From: Pirellulaceae bacterium
GTDB lineage: Bacteria > Planctomycetota > Planctomycetia > Pirellulales > Pirellulaceae
Assembly (NCBI GenBank): GCA_024102795.1
Contig: JAGFJK010000517.1
Coordinates: 1 to 43,284 of the forward strand
Length of the DNA: 43,284 bases
Direction of reading: 5' to 3'
This document shows, piece by piece, positions 15,537 to 24,752 of the stretch (the first letter of the stretch is position 1; each line of letters begins with the position of its first letter). The translations under genes and the position numbers were made by a program. The notes under the pieces are model-generated. The model was given only the letters and a program-made list of their open reading frames with translations, was not told the DNA's origin and did not search any database.

Positions 15537-17291
15537 GTGAGCAGCCACTCATCCGGCCAAGGTTTACCAGCTCTGGCAGTCCTCAGCTCGCTGTTGCTTG
15601 CACCAGTTGGACTGGCAACCGTCGCACGGGCGGCAGACGCGTCGCGGCCGGACATCATTCTGATCATGGCCGACGACATGGGCTGGTCCGATCTGGGCTG
15701 TTATGGCGGCGAGATTGCGACGCCGCATTTGGACGAGCTGGCCGGCCGCGGCGTACGGTTCACGCAGTTCTACAACACGGGTCGCTGCTGCCCGACGCGC
15801 GCCACGCTGCTGACCGGCCTGTACGCTCATCAGACCGGCGTCGGGCACATGATGGAAGACCGCGGCTTCGACGCCTATCGGGGCGATCTGAACCGCCGCT
15901 GCATGACGATCGCCGAAGTGTTGCGAACCGCCGGGTATCATTCGTATATGTGCGGCAAGTGGCATGTGACCAAGAAGATCAAACCCAGCGGCGACGCCGA
16001 CAGGCATAACTGGCCGTTGCAGCGCGGTTTCGACCGCTTCTACGGAACGATCCACGGCGCGGGCAGTTTCTTTGACCCCAACTCGCTGGTCCGCGACAAC
16101 CGGCTGATCTCGCCGTATGCCGATCCGGAGTACCAGCCCGACGAATTCTACTACACCGACGCGATTACGGACCACGCCACGCGCTTCGTCGGCGACCATG
16201 CGCGCGAACACGCGGAGCAACCGTATTTCATGTACATCGCGTACACGGCGCCTCACTGGCCGATGCACGCCAGGCCTGCGGACATGGCCAGGTATCGAGG
16301 CAAATACGACGCCGGATACGATGCGATTCGCGCCGCGCGCCTGGAACGGCTCAAGCAACTGGGCCTGGTCGACGAACGCTGGGAGCCGGCGCCGCAGCGA
16401 GGAGGCGCTTGGACGGACGTGGCGGACCGCGAGTTCGAGGTCCGCTGCATGGAGGTCTACGCCGCGATGATCGATCGGCTGGATCAGGGCATCGGACGGC
16501 TGGTGGCGGAGCTGAAACGCACGGGCCGCTATGAGCATACGTTGATCTTGTTCCTGCAGGACAACGGCGGCTGCGCCGAGGGGATGGGACGAGGCAGGAA
16601 TTCAACCGCCGCGCGGGTGCGAGCGGAGCGGCCCTCGCTGCCGCCGCTGGCGGCCGATTACCTGCAGCCCGACATGATCCCCAAGCAAACTCGCGACGGC
16701 TTTCCGATCCGCCAGGGTTACGGCGTGCTGCCAGGCGCCGCGGACACCTACCACGGCTACGGCGAGGCCTGGGCGAACGTCAGCAACACGCCGTTTCGCG
16801 AGTACAAGCATTGGGTGCATGAAGGGGGCATCAGCACGCCGCTGATCGCCCATTGGCCGCGAGGCATTCCCGCCTCCCGCCATGCTGCGCTCCAATCGCA
16901 GCCCGCGCATCTGATCGATCTGATGGCCACTTGCGTGGAACTGGCCGGCGCCGAGTATCCGCGCGAGTTTCAGGGCCGCGAGATTCAGCCGCTGGAGGGC
17001 GTGAGCCTGGTGCCCGCCTTCTCCGGTCAGCCGCTCAACCGCCCGCGGCCGATTTTCTGGGAACAAGAAGGCAACCGGGCGGTCCGCGCGGGCGACTGGA
17101 AGCTGGTGTCGAAGCATCCCGGCCAGTGGGAACTGTACGATCTGGCCGCCGACCGGACCGAAATGCACGATCTGGCAAGCCAGCATCCCGACCGAGTGCG
17201 GGCGCTGGCCCAGCAATGGCAGGCCTGGGCCGACCGCGTGGGCGTGCAGCCCTGGCCGCTGAACCGGAATCGCAAGGGGGAAACCAAATGA
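15537..17291 (+). CDS. Secreted arylsulfatase 1
   Basis: 584 aa. The start is GTG at 15537, with GGAG seven bases upstream. A signal peptide spans ~1-32 (LAVLSSLLLAPVGLATVARAA). It would hydrolyse sulfate esters, probably on marine or algal polysaccharides. The metal site begins MADDMGWSDLGCYGG (Asp46, Asp47). The sulfatase signature is Cys84 in CCPTRATLLTG, to be converted to formylglycine. CGKWHVT, TAPHWPMH and FLQDNGG supply the other active-site residues. The inserts between the two halves are longer than in sulfatases 2 and 3, so the substrate probably differs. Its stop overlaps the next gene's start (ATGA), indicating translational coupling. Confidence 0.93.
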   Translation: MSSHSSGQGLPALAVLSSLLLAPVGLATVARAADASRPDIILIMADDMGWSDLGCYGGEIATPHLDELAGRGVRFTQFYNTGRCCPTRATLLTGLYAHQTGVGHMMEDRGFDAYRGDLNRRCMTIAEVLRTAGYHSYMCGKWHVTKKIKPSGDADRHNWPLQRGFDRFYGTIHGAGSFFDPNSLVRDNRLISPYADPEYQPDEFYYTDAITDHATRFVGDHAREHAEQPYFMYIAYTAPHWPMHARPADMARYRGKYDAGYDAIRAARLERLKQLGLVDERWEPAPQRGGAWTDVADREFEVRCMEVYAAMIDRLDQGIGRLVAELKRTGRYEHTLILFLQDNGGCAEGMGRGRNSTAARVRAERPSLPPLAADYLQPDMIPKQTRDGFPIRQGYGVLPGAADTYHGYGEAWANVSNTPFREYKHWVHEGGISTPLIAHWPRGIPASRHAALQSQPAHLIDLMATCVELAGAEYPREFQGREIQPLEGVSLVPAFSGQPLNRPRPIFWEQEGNRAVRAGDWKLVSKHPGQWELYDLAADRTEMHDLASQHPDRVRALAQQWQAWADRVGVQPWPLNRNRKGETK

Positions 17292-18886
17292 GTTGGAAGA
17301 ACTTGCTGCCGCTTGTGTTCGCGTTGCCGCTGGCCTGGTGCTCGTGGCATGGCCAGAGCGCGACGGCGCTGGCCGGCGAGCGGCCGAACGTGATCATCGT
17401 GCTGGCCGACGACATGGGCTACGGCGACGTGGCGGCCAACAACCCGCAGTCGAAGATCCCCACGCCGCACATCGACCGCCTGGCACGCGAGGGGATGCGG
17501 TTCACCGACGCGCATACGTCCTCCGGCGTCTGCACTCCGACGCGCTACAGCCTGCTGACCGGGCGGTATCATTGGCGGACTCGCCTGCAAAGCGGCGTGC
17601 TGGGTGGCTTCTCGCGTCCCTTGATCGCCGGCCAGCGGCTGACGCTGGGCGGGCTGTTCAAGCAGCAGGGCTACCACACGGCCTGCATCGGCAAGTGGCA
17701 TCTGGGCATGAACTGGCCGTTGAAGGACGGCGCGACGGCCGACGACGGCGGAGACTTTGGCCGGCCGTTCCGCGACGTCTCGCGAGTGGACTACACGGCG
17801 CCGATTCAAGACGGACCGCTGGACGTCGGGTTCGATCATTTCTACGGCATCAGCGCCTCGCTGGACATGTTCCCGTACGTCTGGATCAACGACCGCCTGC
17901 CGACCGAGATCGCCACCGAGACGAAGGCGTTCCACCGCCCGGGACCCGCCGGCAAGAGCTTCGAGGCGATCGACGTGCAGCCGGGGATCATCGGGCACAC
18001 GATCGAGTATATCGCCAGTCGCGCGGCGGACTCGAAGGCCGGCCGGCCGTTCTTCGCCTACGTGCCGCTGGCCGCGCCGCACACGCCGATCGTGCCGACG
18101 CCGGAGTTTCAGGGCAAGAGCGGTATCAATCCGTATGCCGACTTCGTGCTGCAGGTCGACCGCGACATGGGCCGGCTGCTCGATGCATTGGAACAGCATG
18201 GCCTGGCCGATAACACGCTGATCGTGTTCACCACCGACAACGGCTGTTCGCCGGCCGCGAACATCGATCAGCTTCTGGCGGCCGGCCACAATCCGAGCTT
18301 TATCTATCGCGGGCACAAGGCCGATCTGTACGAGGGCGGGCATCGCGTGCCGTTTCTGGTGCGCTGGCCGGGCCAGGTGAAGGCCGGAACCGTGTCCGAC
18401 CAGTTGATTGGCCAGATCGATTTTCTGGCCACGTTTGCCGAGCTGCTGGGGGCCGCGCTGCCGGAGGACGCCGGCGAGGACAGTGTGAGCTTTCTGCCGG
18501 TGCTGACCGGTACGGCCGCCGGCCCGCTCCGCGACAGCATCGTCAGCCAGTCGATCAACGGCAGCTTCGCCATTCGCGATGGCCAGTGGAAGCTGGCTTT
18601 ATGTCCGGGCTCCGGCGGCTGGAGCGCGCCGCGTCCGGGCCGGGACGATGCGAGCGGCCTGCCGAAGTTCCAGCTTTACGACCTGGCTAGCGATCCGGGC
18701 GAGAAGAACAACCTGGTCGGCGAGCATCCGGAGCGCGTGGCCAGGATGCAGGCCGCGCTGGAGGATGCGATTGCCCGCGGCCGGAGCACACCGGGCACGG
18801 AGCAGAAGAACGACGCCCCCATCGTGCTGATCAAGCGGACTGCCCGACCTGCGCCGGCCCGCGCGGGCAACGGGTCGAACCGCTGA
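17288..18886 (+). CDS. Secreted arylsulfatase 2
   Basis: 532 aa. The start is ATG at 17288 inside the ATGA overlap with sulfatase 1; longer in-frame readings only shadow that gene. A signal peptide covers ~1-29. The metal site is LADDMGYGD (Asp41, Asp42). Cys82 in VCTPTRYSLLTG is the formylglycine position. GKWHLGMNW, AAPHTPIV and TTDNGCSP complete the active site. It is closely related to sulfatase 3 (shared NNPQSKIPTPH and TPTRYSLLTGRYHWR), so these two are probably paralogues from a local duplication. The C-terminal ~40 residues are Arg/Pro/Ala rich. Like the other two it needs a formylglycine-generating enzyme or anSME from elsewhere in the genome; the FGE-like gene at 514-4170 lacks the catalytic Cys pair. 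Confidence 0.93.
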   Translation: MSWKNLLPLVFALPLAWCSWHGQSATALAGERPNVIIVLADDMGYGDVAANNPQSKIPTPHIDRLAREGMRFTDAHTSSGVCTPTRYSLLTGRYHWRTRLQSGVLGGFSRPLIAGQRLTLGGLFKQQGYHTACIGKWHLGMNWPLKDGATADDGGDFGRPFRDVSRVDYTAPIQDGPLDVGFDHFYGISASLDMFPYVWINDRLPTEIATETKAFHRPGPAGKSFEAIDVQPGIIGHTIEYIASRAADSKAGRPFFAYVPLAAPHTPIVPTPEFQGKSGINPYADFVLQVDRDMGRLLDALEQHGLADNTLIVFTTDNGCSPAANIDQLLAAGHNPSFIYRGHKADLYEGGHRVPFLVRWPGQVKAGTVSDQLIGQIDFLATFAELLGAALPEDAGEDSVSFLPVLTGTAAGPLRDSIVSQSINGSFAIRDGQWKLALCPGSGGWSAPRPGRDDASGLPKFQLYDLASDPGEKNNLVGEHPERVARMQAALEDAIARGRSTPGTEQKNDAPIVLIKRTARPAPARAGNGSNR

Positions 18887-18966
18887 ACACGATCGATAGA
18901 AATCGGGTGATGATCGAGAGCGGTCGTCCGGTTATGGCAGCCGATCCCCGATCACCGGAGATTCGC

Positions 18967-20571
18967 ATGGACTTCCGCCGCAGATCAACCGCCGCCCGGT
19001 TCCCGCACGCAACTGCCGCATTCGTGCTGATGGCGGCGGCGGGATTTTCCGTCGGTCCAGCCATCCAGGCATCCGCTGCGGGAACCTCCCGTGTGCCTAG
19101 TATCGTTGTCATCCTGGCCGACGACCTGGGCTACGGCGACCTGGCGTGCAACAACCCGCAGTCGAAGATCCCCACGCCGCACGCCGATCGTTTGGCCGCC
19201 GAGGGGATGCGGTTTACCGACGCCCACTCGCCGTCGGCCGTCTGCACGCCGACCCGCTACAGTCTGCTCACGGGTCGTTACCATTGGCGCAGCCGCTTGA
19301 AGTCGGGGGTGCTGGATGGGCTGAGCCCGCCGCTGATCGAAGCCGATCGCGTCACCGTGGCCTCGTTTCTCCGCGACCACGGTTATGCCACGGCGTGCGT
19401 CGGCAAGTGGCATCTCGGATTGCAATGGACCCGCACCGATGGCGCCCCGGAGAACGAAGATCGCGCCGAGCAAGGCGTGCGTCCGGGTTACGACATCGAC
19501 TACGGCCGCTCCTTCAGCGGCGGGCCGCTCGCACTGGGCTTCGATCGCTTCTTTGGCATCGCCGCTTCGCTGAACATGCCCCCGTTCTGCTACCTGGAAG
19601 GCGACCGCGTGCTGCGGCTGCCCACGCTAAGGCAGGAGCGGATCCGGGACGCGAATTTTCTGGCCACGGACGAAGGCGTGCGATCGCCCGACTTCACCAA
19701 CTACGGTGTCTTGCCGCGTCTGGTCGGCGAAGCGATCGGCTTCATCGAGGACCGTTCGGCCGCCGCGCCCGATCGCCCCTTCTTCCTCTATCTGCCGCTT
19801 CCGTCGCCGCACTTGCCCGTGGTGGTGAACCAGGAGTATCGCGGCCGGAGCCGGGCGGGCGACTATGGCGACTTCGTGGTGGAAACGGACGCCGCGCTGG
19901 GAGCGATCCTGGCAACCCTGGATCGGTTGAAAATCGCCGGTAACACGCTGGTCCTGTTCACCTCCGACAATGGTGGCCTGTACCATTATTGGGACGCGAA
20001 AGAGGCGGACGACGTGCGGCATTACCGGATCACGGGGCGGGCCGAGCATATCCGCCAGTTCGGTCACCAGGGCAACGCCTGGATGCGAGGCACCAAGGCC
20101 GACATCTGGGAAGGAGGCCACCGCGTGCCGCTGCTGGTCCGCTGGCCCGGCAAGACTCCAGCGGGCGCCGTCAGCGATCAGCTTGTCGATCTGAGCGACC
20201 TGCTGGCCACGGTGGCCGCGATTGTCGGCGCGGAACTGCCCGCGGGCGCCGGACCCGACAGTCGGAACATCCTGCCCGCACTGCTGGATGCCAGTCCCTC
20301 GCGGCCCGTTCGCCAGCACACGGTGCACGCTTCCCTGCACGGAGTGCTGGCCATCCGCCAGGGGCCGTGGAAACTGGTGCCCGACCACCGGGGCTCCGGC
20401 GGTTTCTCGCAGCCTCGCCAGCTCGACCCGAACCGGGAAGGCGGCCCACGCGGCCAGCTCTATCACTTGCCAAGCGATCCGGCCGAAACGCGCAATCTCT
20501 ACGACGACGAACCCGACGTCGTGCGGCGGCTCAGCGAATTGCTCGAATCGGTCCGCCGCCAGGAAAGCTGA
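18967..20571 (+). CDS. Secreted arylsulfatase 3
   Basis: 534 aa. I chose the ATG at 18967, which has GGAG six bases before it and places a signal peptide (ATAAFVLMAAAGFSVGPAIQASA) near the N-terminus. An earlier in-frame ATG at 18907 is possible. The metal site is LADDLGYGD, and Cys93 in VCTPTRYSLLTG is the formylglycine position. GKWHLGLQW, PSPHLPVV and TSDNGGLYHYWD follow. Compared with sulfatase 2, the segment after the GKWHLG motif has an acidic insert (APENEDRAEQGVRPGYDIDY). The gap of 80 bases from sulfatase 2 has no terminator, so all three may share one transcript. It converges on the propionyl-CoA synthetase gene. Confidence 0.92.
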   Translation: MDFRRRSTAARFPHATAAFVLMAAAGFSVGPAIQASAAGTSRVPSIVVILADDLGYGDLACNNPQSKIPTPHADRLAAEGMRFTDAHSPSAVCTPTRYSLLTGRYHWRSRLKSGVLDGLSPPLIEADRVTVASFLRDHGYATACVGKWHLGLQWTRTDGAPENEDRAEQGVRPGYDIDYGRSFSGGPLALGFDRFFGIAASLNMPPFCYLEGDRVLRLPTLRQERIRDANFLATDEGVRSPDFTNYGVLPRLVGEAIGFIEDRSAAAPDRPFFLYLPLPSPHLPVVVNQEYRGRSRAGDYGDFVVETDAALGAILATLDRLKIAGNTLVLFTSDNGGLYHYWDAKEADDVRHYRITGRAEHIRQFGHQGNAWMRGTKADIWEGGHRVPLLVRWPGKTPAGAVSDQLVDLSDLLATVAAIVGAELPAGAGPDSRNILPALLDASPSRPVRQHTVHASLHGVLAIRQGPWKLVPDHRGSGGFSQPRQLDPNREGGPRGQLYHLPSDPAETRNLYDDEPDVVRRLSELLESVRRQES

Positions 20572-20621
20572 GTCTCGGTAAGCGCCGGTGGACTTCCGGG
20601 CGCGCGACTGGGCGGCGCGCT

Positions 20622-22538
20622 TCAGGTCGCTTCACCGGTTTGCGGCAAGGCACCGGGCAACTGCTGGCGGCGCATTGAGTCGGCCAGTTCTTCCAGCACT
20701 GCGGGCTCGTCGATCGTGGAAGGCGTCTGATACGCTTCGCCTTCGGCCAGCGAACGCATGATCCGGCGGAGGATCTTGCCCGAACGGGTCTTGGGCAGGC
20801 GGGGCGTCACCACGACGCGTTTCAGCGAGGCGACCGCTCCGACCCGCTCGCGGACCAGCGCCACCACCTCGCGCTGCAACTGCTCGTCGGTCAGTTGCGA
20901 ATCCACCTTCAACGTGACGAAGCCGACCGGCACCTGCCCTTTCAGCTCGTCGGCCACGCCGATCACCGCGCATTCGGCCACGGCCGGATGTGCGGCAATC
21001 ACCTCTTCCATCGTGCCGGTCGAGAGCCGGTGTCCGGCGACGTTGATCACGTCGTCCACGCGGCCGGTGATGAAGAAGTATCCGTCCTCGTCCCGGTAGC
21101 CGCCGTCGCCCGAAACGTAGTAGCCGGGATGGTCGGTCAAGTATGCCTTGAAGAACCGCTCGGTGTTGTTCCACAAAGTCGGCAGGCAGCCCGGCGGAAG
21201 CGGCAGCCGCACGGCCACGATCCCCTCCTGGTTCGGCGGCAACGGCCGGCCGGTCCAGTCCAGCACCTGAATGTCGTAGCCGCTGACCGGCTTGCCCGCC
21301 GAGCCGGGTTTGATCGGCAGCAGTTCCAGCCCCGGCATGTTGGCCAGCATCGGCCAGCCCGATTCGGTCTGCCACCAATGATCGATCACGGGTTTATCGA
21401 GCAACCGCCGGGCCCAATCCAGCGTCGGCACATCGCAGCGTTCGCCCGCCAGGAACAGGTATCGCAGGCGGCTGGTGTCGTGGCGCCGAGCGAGTTGGCC
21501 GTGCGGGTCCTCGCGTTTGATGGCCCGGATTGCCGTCGGTGCCGTGAACATCACCCGGACGTCGTGCTGGTCCACGACGCGCCAGAACGCGCCGGCGTCG
21601 GGCGTGCGAACCGGCTTGCCCTCGTACAACACCGTCGTGCAGCCGTGAATCAGCGGCGCGTAGACGATGTACGAGTGGCCGACGACCCAGCCCACGTCGG
21701 ACGCGGCCCAGTAGACCTCGCCCGGCCGCACGTCGTAGATGGCCGACATGCTGTACTCCAGCGCCACGGCGTGCCCGCCATTGTCGCGGACAACACCCTT
21801 GGGCCGGCCCGTCGTGCCTGAGGTGTACAGGATATACAGCGGGTCGGTTGCTTCCACCGCCACGCAATCCACCGGCGACGCCCCGGCCGCCAGTTCGTCC
21901 CAGTCCCAGTCGCGCCCGACGCGCAGCGCCGCGCGATGGAACGAACGCTGGAAGACAACGCACGCGGACGGAGGGTGCCGGGCCTCGGCCAGCGCCGCGT
22001 CGACGATCCGCAGGTAATCGATTACGTGGTCCACTTCCTTGCCGGCGCTGGCGGTGAGCAGAACCTTGGGTTGCGCGTCGTCGATCCGTACCGCCAGCTC
22101 GTGCGGGGCGAACCCGCCGAAGACCACCGAGTGGACCGCGCCGATCCGGGCACAGGCCAGCATCGCCACGACCGTTTCGGGGATCATCGGCATGTAGATC
22201 ACCACCCGGTCGCCCCGTTCGACTCCCAACTGCCGCAGCCCGCCGGCCAGTCGCGCGACCTGGTTCAGCAGTTCGCTGTAGGTGAACGTAGCCTGGGTGC
22301 CGGTCACGGGCGAGTCGTAGATCAGCGCCGGCTGCGAGCCCCGCCCCTGCTGGACGTGATAATCCAGGGCCAGGTACGCCGTGTTCAACTGGCCTCCGCC
22401 GAACCAGCGGTACAGGCCCTGCTCGTCCCGGTCCAGGATCCGCCGCGGCTCGCGGTACCAGGCGATCCTGCGGGCCTGAGCCGCCCAGAACGCCTCGGGC
22501 TGCTCGATACTGCGGGTGAACTCTTCCTGGTAGCTCAT
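20622..22538 (-). CDS. prpE: Propionyl-CoA synthetase (propionate-CoA ligase)
   Basis: 638 aa (E. coli PrpE has 628). I chose the ATG at 22538 because the protein then begins MSYQEEFTRSIEQPEAFWA, like PrpE. Two upstream ATGs add unconserved sequence. It activates propionate to propionyl-CoA through an acyl-adenylate. ANL motifs are YTSGTTGRPKG (A3), the DNGGHAVAL, SDVGWVVGHSY and PTAIRAIKRED segments, YYVSGDGGYRDEDGY, and the acylation-control lysine in KTRSGKILRR. The pattern separates it from acetyl-CoA synthetase mainly by its overall PrpE-like alignment. No methylcitrate or propionyl-CoA carboxylase genes are nearby. It is divergent from the gene at 22760, with a 221-base gap that shows no clear promoter. 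Confidence 0.88.
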   Translation of the reverse strand: MSYQEEFTRSIEQPEAFWAAQARRIAWYREPRRILDRDEQGLYRWFGGGQLNTAYLALDYHVQQGRGSQPALIYDSPVTGTQATFTYSELLNQVARLAGGLRQLGVERGDRVVIYMPMIPETVVAMLACARIGAVHSVVFGGFAPHELAVRIDDAQPKVLLTASAGKEVDHVIDYLRIVDAALAEARHPPSACVVFQRSFHRAALRVGRDWDWDELAAGASPVDCVAVEATDPLYILYTSGTTGRPKGVVRDNGGHAVALEYSMSAIYDVRPGEVYWAASDVGWVVGHSYIVYAPLIHGCTTVLYEGKPVRTPDAGAFWRVVDQHDVRVMFTAPTAIRAIKREDPHGQLARRHDTSRLRYLFLAGERCDVPTLDWARRLLDKPVIDHWWQTESGWPMLANMPGLELLPIKPGSAGKPVSGYDIQVLDWTGRPLPPNQEGIVAVRLPLPPGCLPTLWNNTERFFKAYLTDHPGYYVSGDGGYRDEDGYFFITGRVDDVINVAGHRLSTGTMEEVIAAHPAVAECAVIGVADELKGQVPVGFVTLKVDSQLTDEQLQREVVALVRERVGAVASLKRVVVTPRLPKTRSGKILRRIMRSLAEGEAYQTPSTIDEPAVLEELADSMRRQQLPGALPQTGEAT

Positions 22539-22759
22539 CGGTTCGTCGCCTCGCATGGACTTCACGCCCGCGGACTCGAATTCACGCTCGCGGCCGCCGC
22601 CGCCAGCCGCGCGCCGGGGGATTGCAGGATATAGTTGTGTCCTGATCTGGGAAAGCGGGGGCAAGTGGCTGGCTCGCAACCGGGTTTGCGTTCGGCAAAC
22701 CAGTTCAGTAGGTTGTCTGCTGACCCGTAACGGCAAACATCCAATCGGCGGCGGCTGTC

Positions 22760-24682
22760 GTGGTGAACCGAGTCAGCTCGATGGGCGCGGCGGGAGTAAG
22801 TCTCCTCACGGGGTTGTTCGTCGCGGCGCGGGTGGCCATCTGGTTTCTCTCGCCGGACCGGTCCGTGCCAGTCGCCTGGCTTCTCCCGATCTGGACCGGT
22901 TCGGCCCTGGCGCTTGTTCACGCGATCTGGCTGCTGGACCGCAGCCGGCGGAATGCGACGGATCGCGCTTCGCGCCTGGTCGCGGCGGCCTGGCTGCTGC
23001 TGACCGGTGCCGCGGTCTGGTTGTGGCCGTATGCGTTGCAGCCCGACGTGCACCCCGCGGCCATGCTGCTCTGCTGGGGATCCTGGATCGGTTTGCCAGC
23101 CGCATGTGCGGCGGGCAGCCCGGACGGATCGCCGATCCGCGGCCGAGTGGCCCTTTACTTGCGGCCGCTGGGCTGGTCCGTGCTGCTGCTGGGCGTGGTC
23201 TCGGCGGGCATCTATCTGCAGCAGATCCGCAGCTATGCGGGCGGAGTGGATTTCTTCTTCTTGATCTGCAACGCCCGCGACATGCTGGAGGCCCCGGACC
23301 AGATCGCCCTGAATGCCTATCGCTACTTTCCGGGAGCGTATGCCTTCTGGCGAACCGTGATGGCGCTCGGCGGTCAGCAGCTTGCCTGGCTGCAGGCGGC
23401 GGTGATTGTGGTGGCCGTCGTGAACGCCACACTTTGTTCGGCGATCGTGGTTCGCCTGACGCGGCATCTGGCGGCGGGGGTGTTCGCCTTGCTGTGGTGC
23501 CTGGCGCTCAGTTCGCGGTACCAAGGGTTCACGGGAGTCATGGAACCGCTGGCGACCTTGCCGTTTCTGGCGGGGCTCTTGCTCTGGGGCGGAGTCCCGC
23601 TGCGGGGACGGCGGGGCCTGGCTTGTGCCCTGCTGCTGGGTGCTTGCCTGGGTTGCTCCCTGTGGTTCAAACAGCAGGCCGGCCTGTTGTCGCTCGGCGC
23701 CCTGTGGCTGGTCGTCAACTGGCGGCTGGCGCCGGCGGAGCGGCGTCACGAGCTGCCGCCCCTGTGCCTGCTGCCACTGTCGGCGGTGGCCAGCTTTCTG
23801 CTGCTGATCCTGTCCGAAGGTCATGGCTGGCAACCGCTGCGCCAGGGGCTATCGATGCTCGGCAGCTACCCGGCGCAGGGTAGCTGGTGGCACAATCTGT
23901 ACGTTCAAGTCCGCGGCGACGAGTTGGCATTCCTGAGTGCCGGGATGGTGGTCGTCTCGCTGGCCTGGATCGTGCTTTCCGCTTCGCGCCGAGCGCGCTG
24001 GCTGGGTCAGCCTTGGCTGGAGGTAACGGGCTTCTGCCTGTTGGCAGCGGCGGCCACGCTGCTGCAGTTTCGCACGCGGGCCTATGGGCACTACATGCTG
24101 CTGGCCGTGCCGCCGCTGGTGGTTTCGGCCGTTACCCTGGCCGCTCGCCAGGCGCCGCGCCATCTCGGTTCGCTCAGCCAGCATCCGCTCCGCTGGTTCC
24201 TCGTGGCGGGGTCGGCACTGCTGCTGCTCTGGTATCCGGCCGGAGCGCCCGCAAGCTGGCACATCTGGCGCGTCACTTCGCCAGCCAACCTGGCAAGCCA
24301 CCAGCTCTGGCATCGGCAGGCGGCCGTGGCAGCCGATTTGCGGGAGCTTGCCCGGCAGATCGCTCGTGGCGAGACGCTGTACGTGCTGCCGCCGCGGCAC
24401 CATTCCGTCCATTACCTGCTGGGCACGCGGTCGCTGGAACCGTGGGGTTACGGCTTTCGCATGCCTGAACTGGAGCAGATGCCCTGGCAACAGTTCGATG
24501 CGGTGTTGCTGCTGCACGGCGGACTGGACGAGAGCGACCGTCAGGTCTGGACGCCTGGCCAGCAGGCGGAGGCGTCGCGCATCCTGGCCCGTAGCGGCTT
24601 CCGTCCCGTGGCGCAACTGCGAACCATGCGGCTTTACCGGCGGCAGCTCGAAGAGGCCCAGCCGGAACGGGGCGAGCGGTGA
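22760..24682 (+). CDS. GT-C-type membrane protein (putative glycosyltransferase, family 39-like)
   Basis: 640 aa with about a dozen hydrophobic segments (for example GVSLLTGLFVAARVAIWFL, AAWLLLTGAAVWLWPYA and YMLLAVPPLVVSAVTLAA) and a soluble C-terminal ~120 residues. The layout (membrane helices, an early GVDFFF-type loop, conserved Trp/Arg in loops, a C-terminal periplasmic tail) fits lipid-linked-sugar-dependent glycosyltransferases of the GT-C superfamily. No single diagnostic motif was found. The start GTG at 22760 is uncertain; the ATG at 22781 to 22784 region is an alternative. It converges on the leftward glycan operon, and the neighbourhood supports a role in surface polysaccharide or protein glycosylation. 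Confidence 0.65.
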   Translation: MVNRVSSMGAAGVSLLTGLFVAARVAIWFLSPDRSVPVAWLLPIWTGSALALVHAIWLLDRSRRNATDRASRLVAAAWLLLTGAAVWLWPYALQPDVHPAAMLLCWGSWIGLPAACAAGSPDGSPIRGRVALYLRPLGWSVLLLGVVSAGIYLQQIRSYAGGVDFFFLICNARDMLEAPDQIALNAYRYFPGAYAFWRTVMALGGQQLAWLQAAVIVVAVVNATLCSAIVVRLTRHLAAGVFALLWCLALSSRYQGFTGVMEPLATLPFLAGLLLWGGVPLRGRRGLACALLLGACLGCSLWFKQQAGLLSLGALWLVVNWRLAPAERRHELPPLCLLPLSAVASFLLLILSEGHGWQPLRQGLSMLGSYPAQGSWWHNLYVQVRGDELAFLSAGMVVVSLAWIVLSASRRARWLGQPWLEVTGFCLLAAAATLLQFRTRAYGHYMLLAVPPLVVSAVTLAARQAPRHLGSLSQHPLRWFLVAGSALLLLWYPAGAPASWHIWRVTSPANLASHQLWHRQAAVAADLRELARQIARGETLYVLPPRHHSVHYLLGTRSLEPWGYGFRMPELEQMPWQQFDAVLLLHGGLDESDRQVWTPGQQAEASRILARSGFRPVAQLRTMRLYRRQLEEAQPERGER

Positions 24683-24752
24683 TGAGCGGTAATGACGCGT
24701 GACGAGCGGTGATGAGCTGTGACGACATCCGACCAGCGGACTGGCCCGGCCT
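24683..24752. repeat. Degenerate short repeats between convergent genes
   Basis: GAGCGGTGATGAGCGG, a variant with AATGACGCGTGAC, and GAGCGGTGATGAGCTG follow each other in 24675-24720. They form a degenerate tandem of ~9-mers. No gene or convincing terminator was seen. Confidence 0.5.

Noticed and set aside
20572-20621. Bidirectional terminator between sulfatase 3 and prpE
   Set aside because: A GC-rich dyad is present but there is no T-run on either side.
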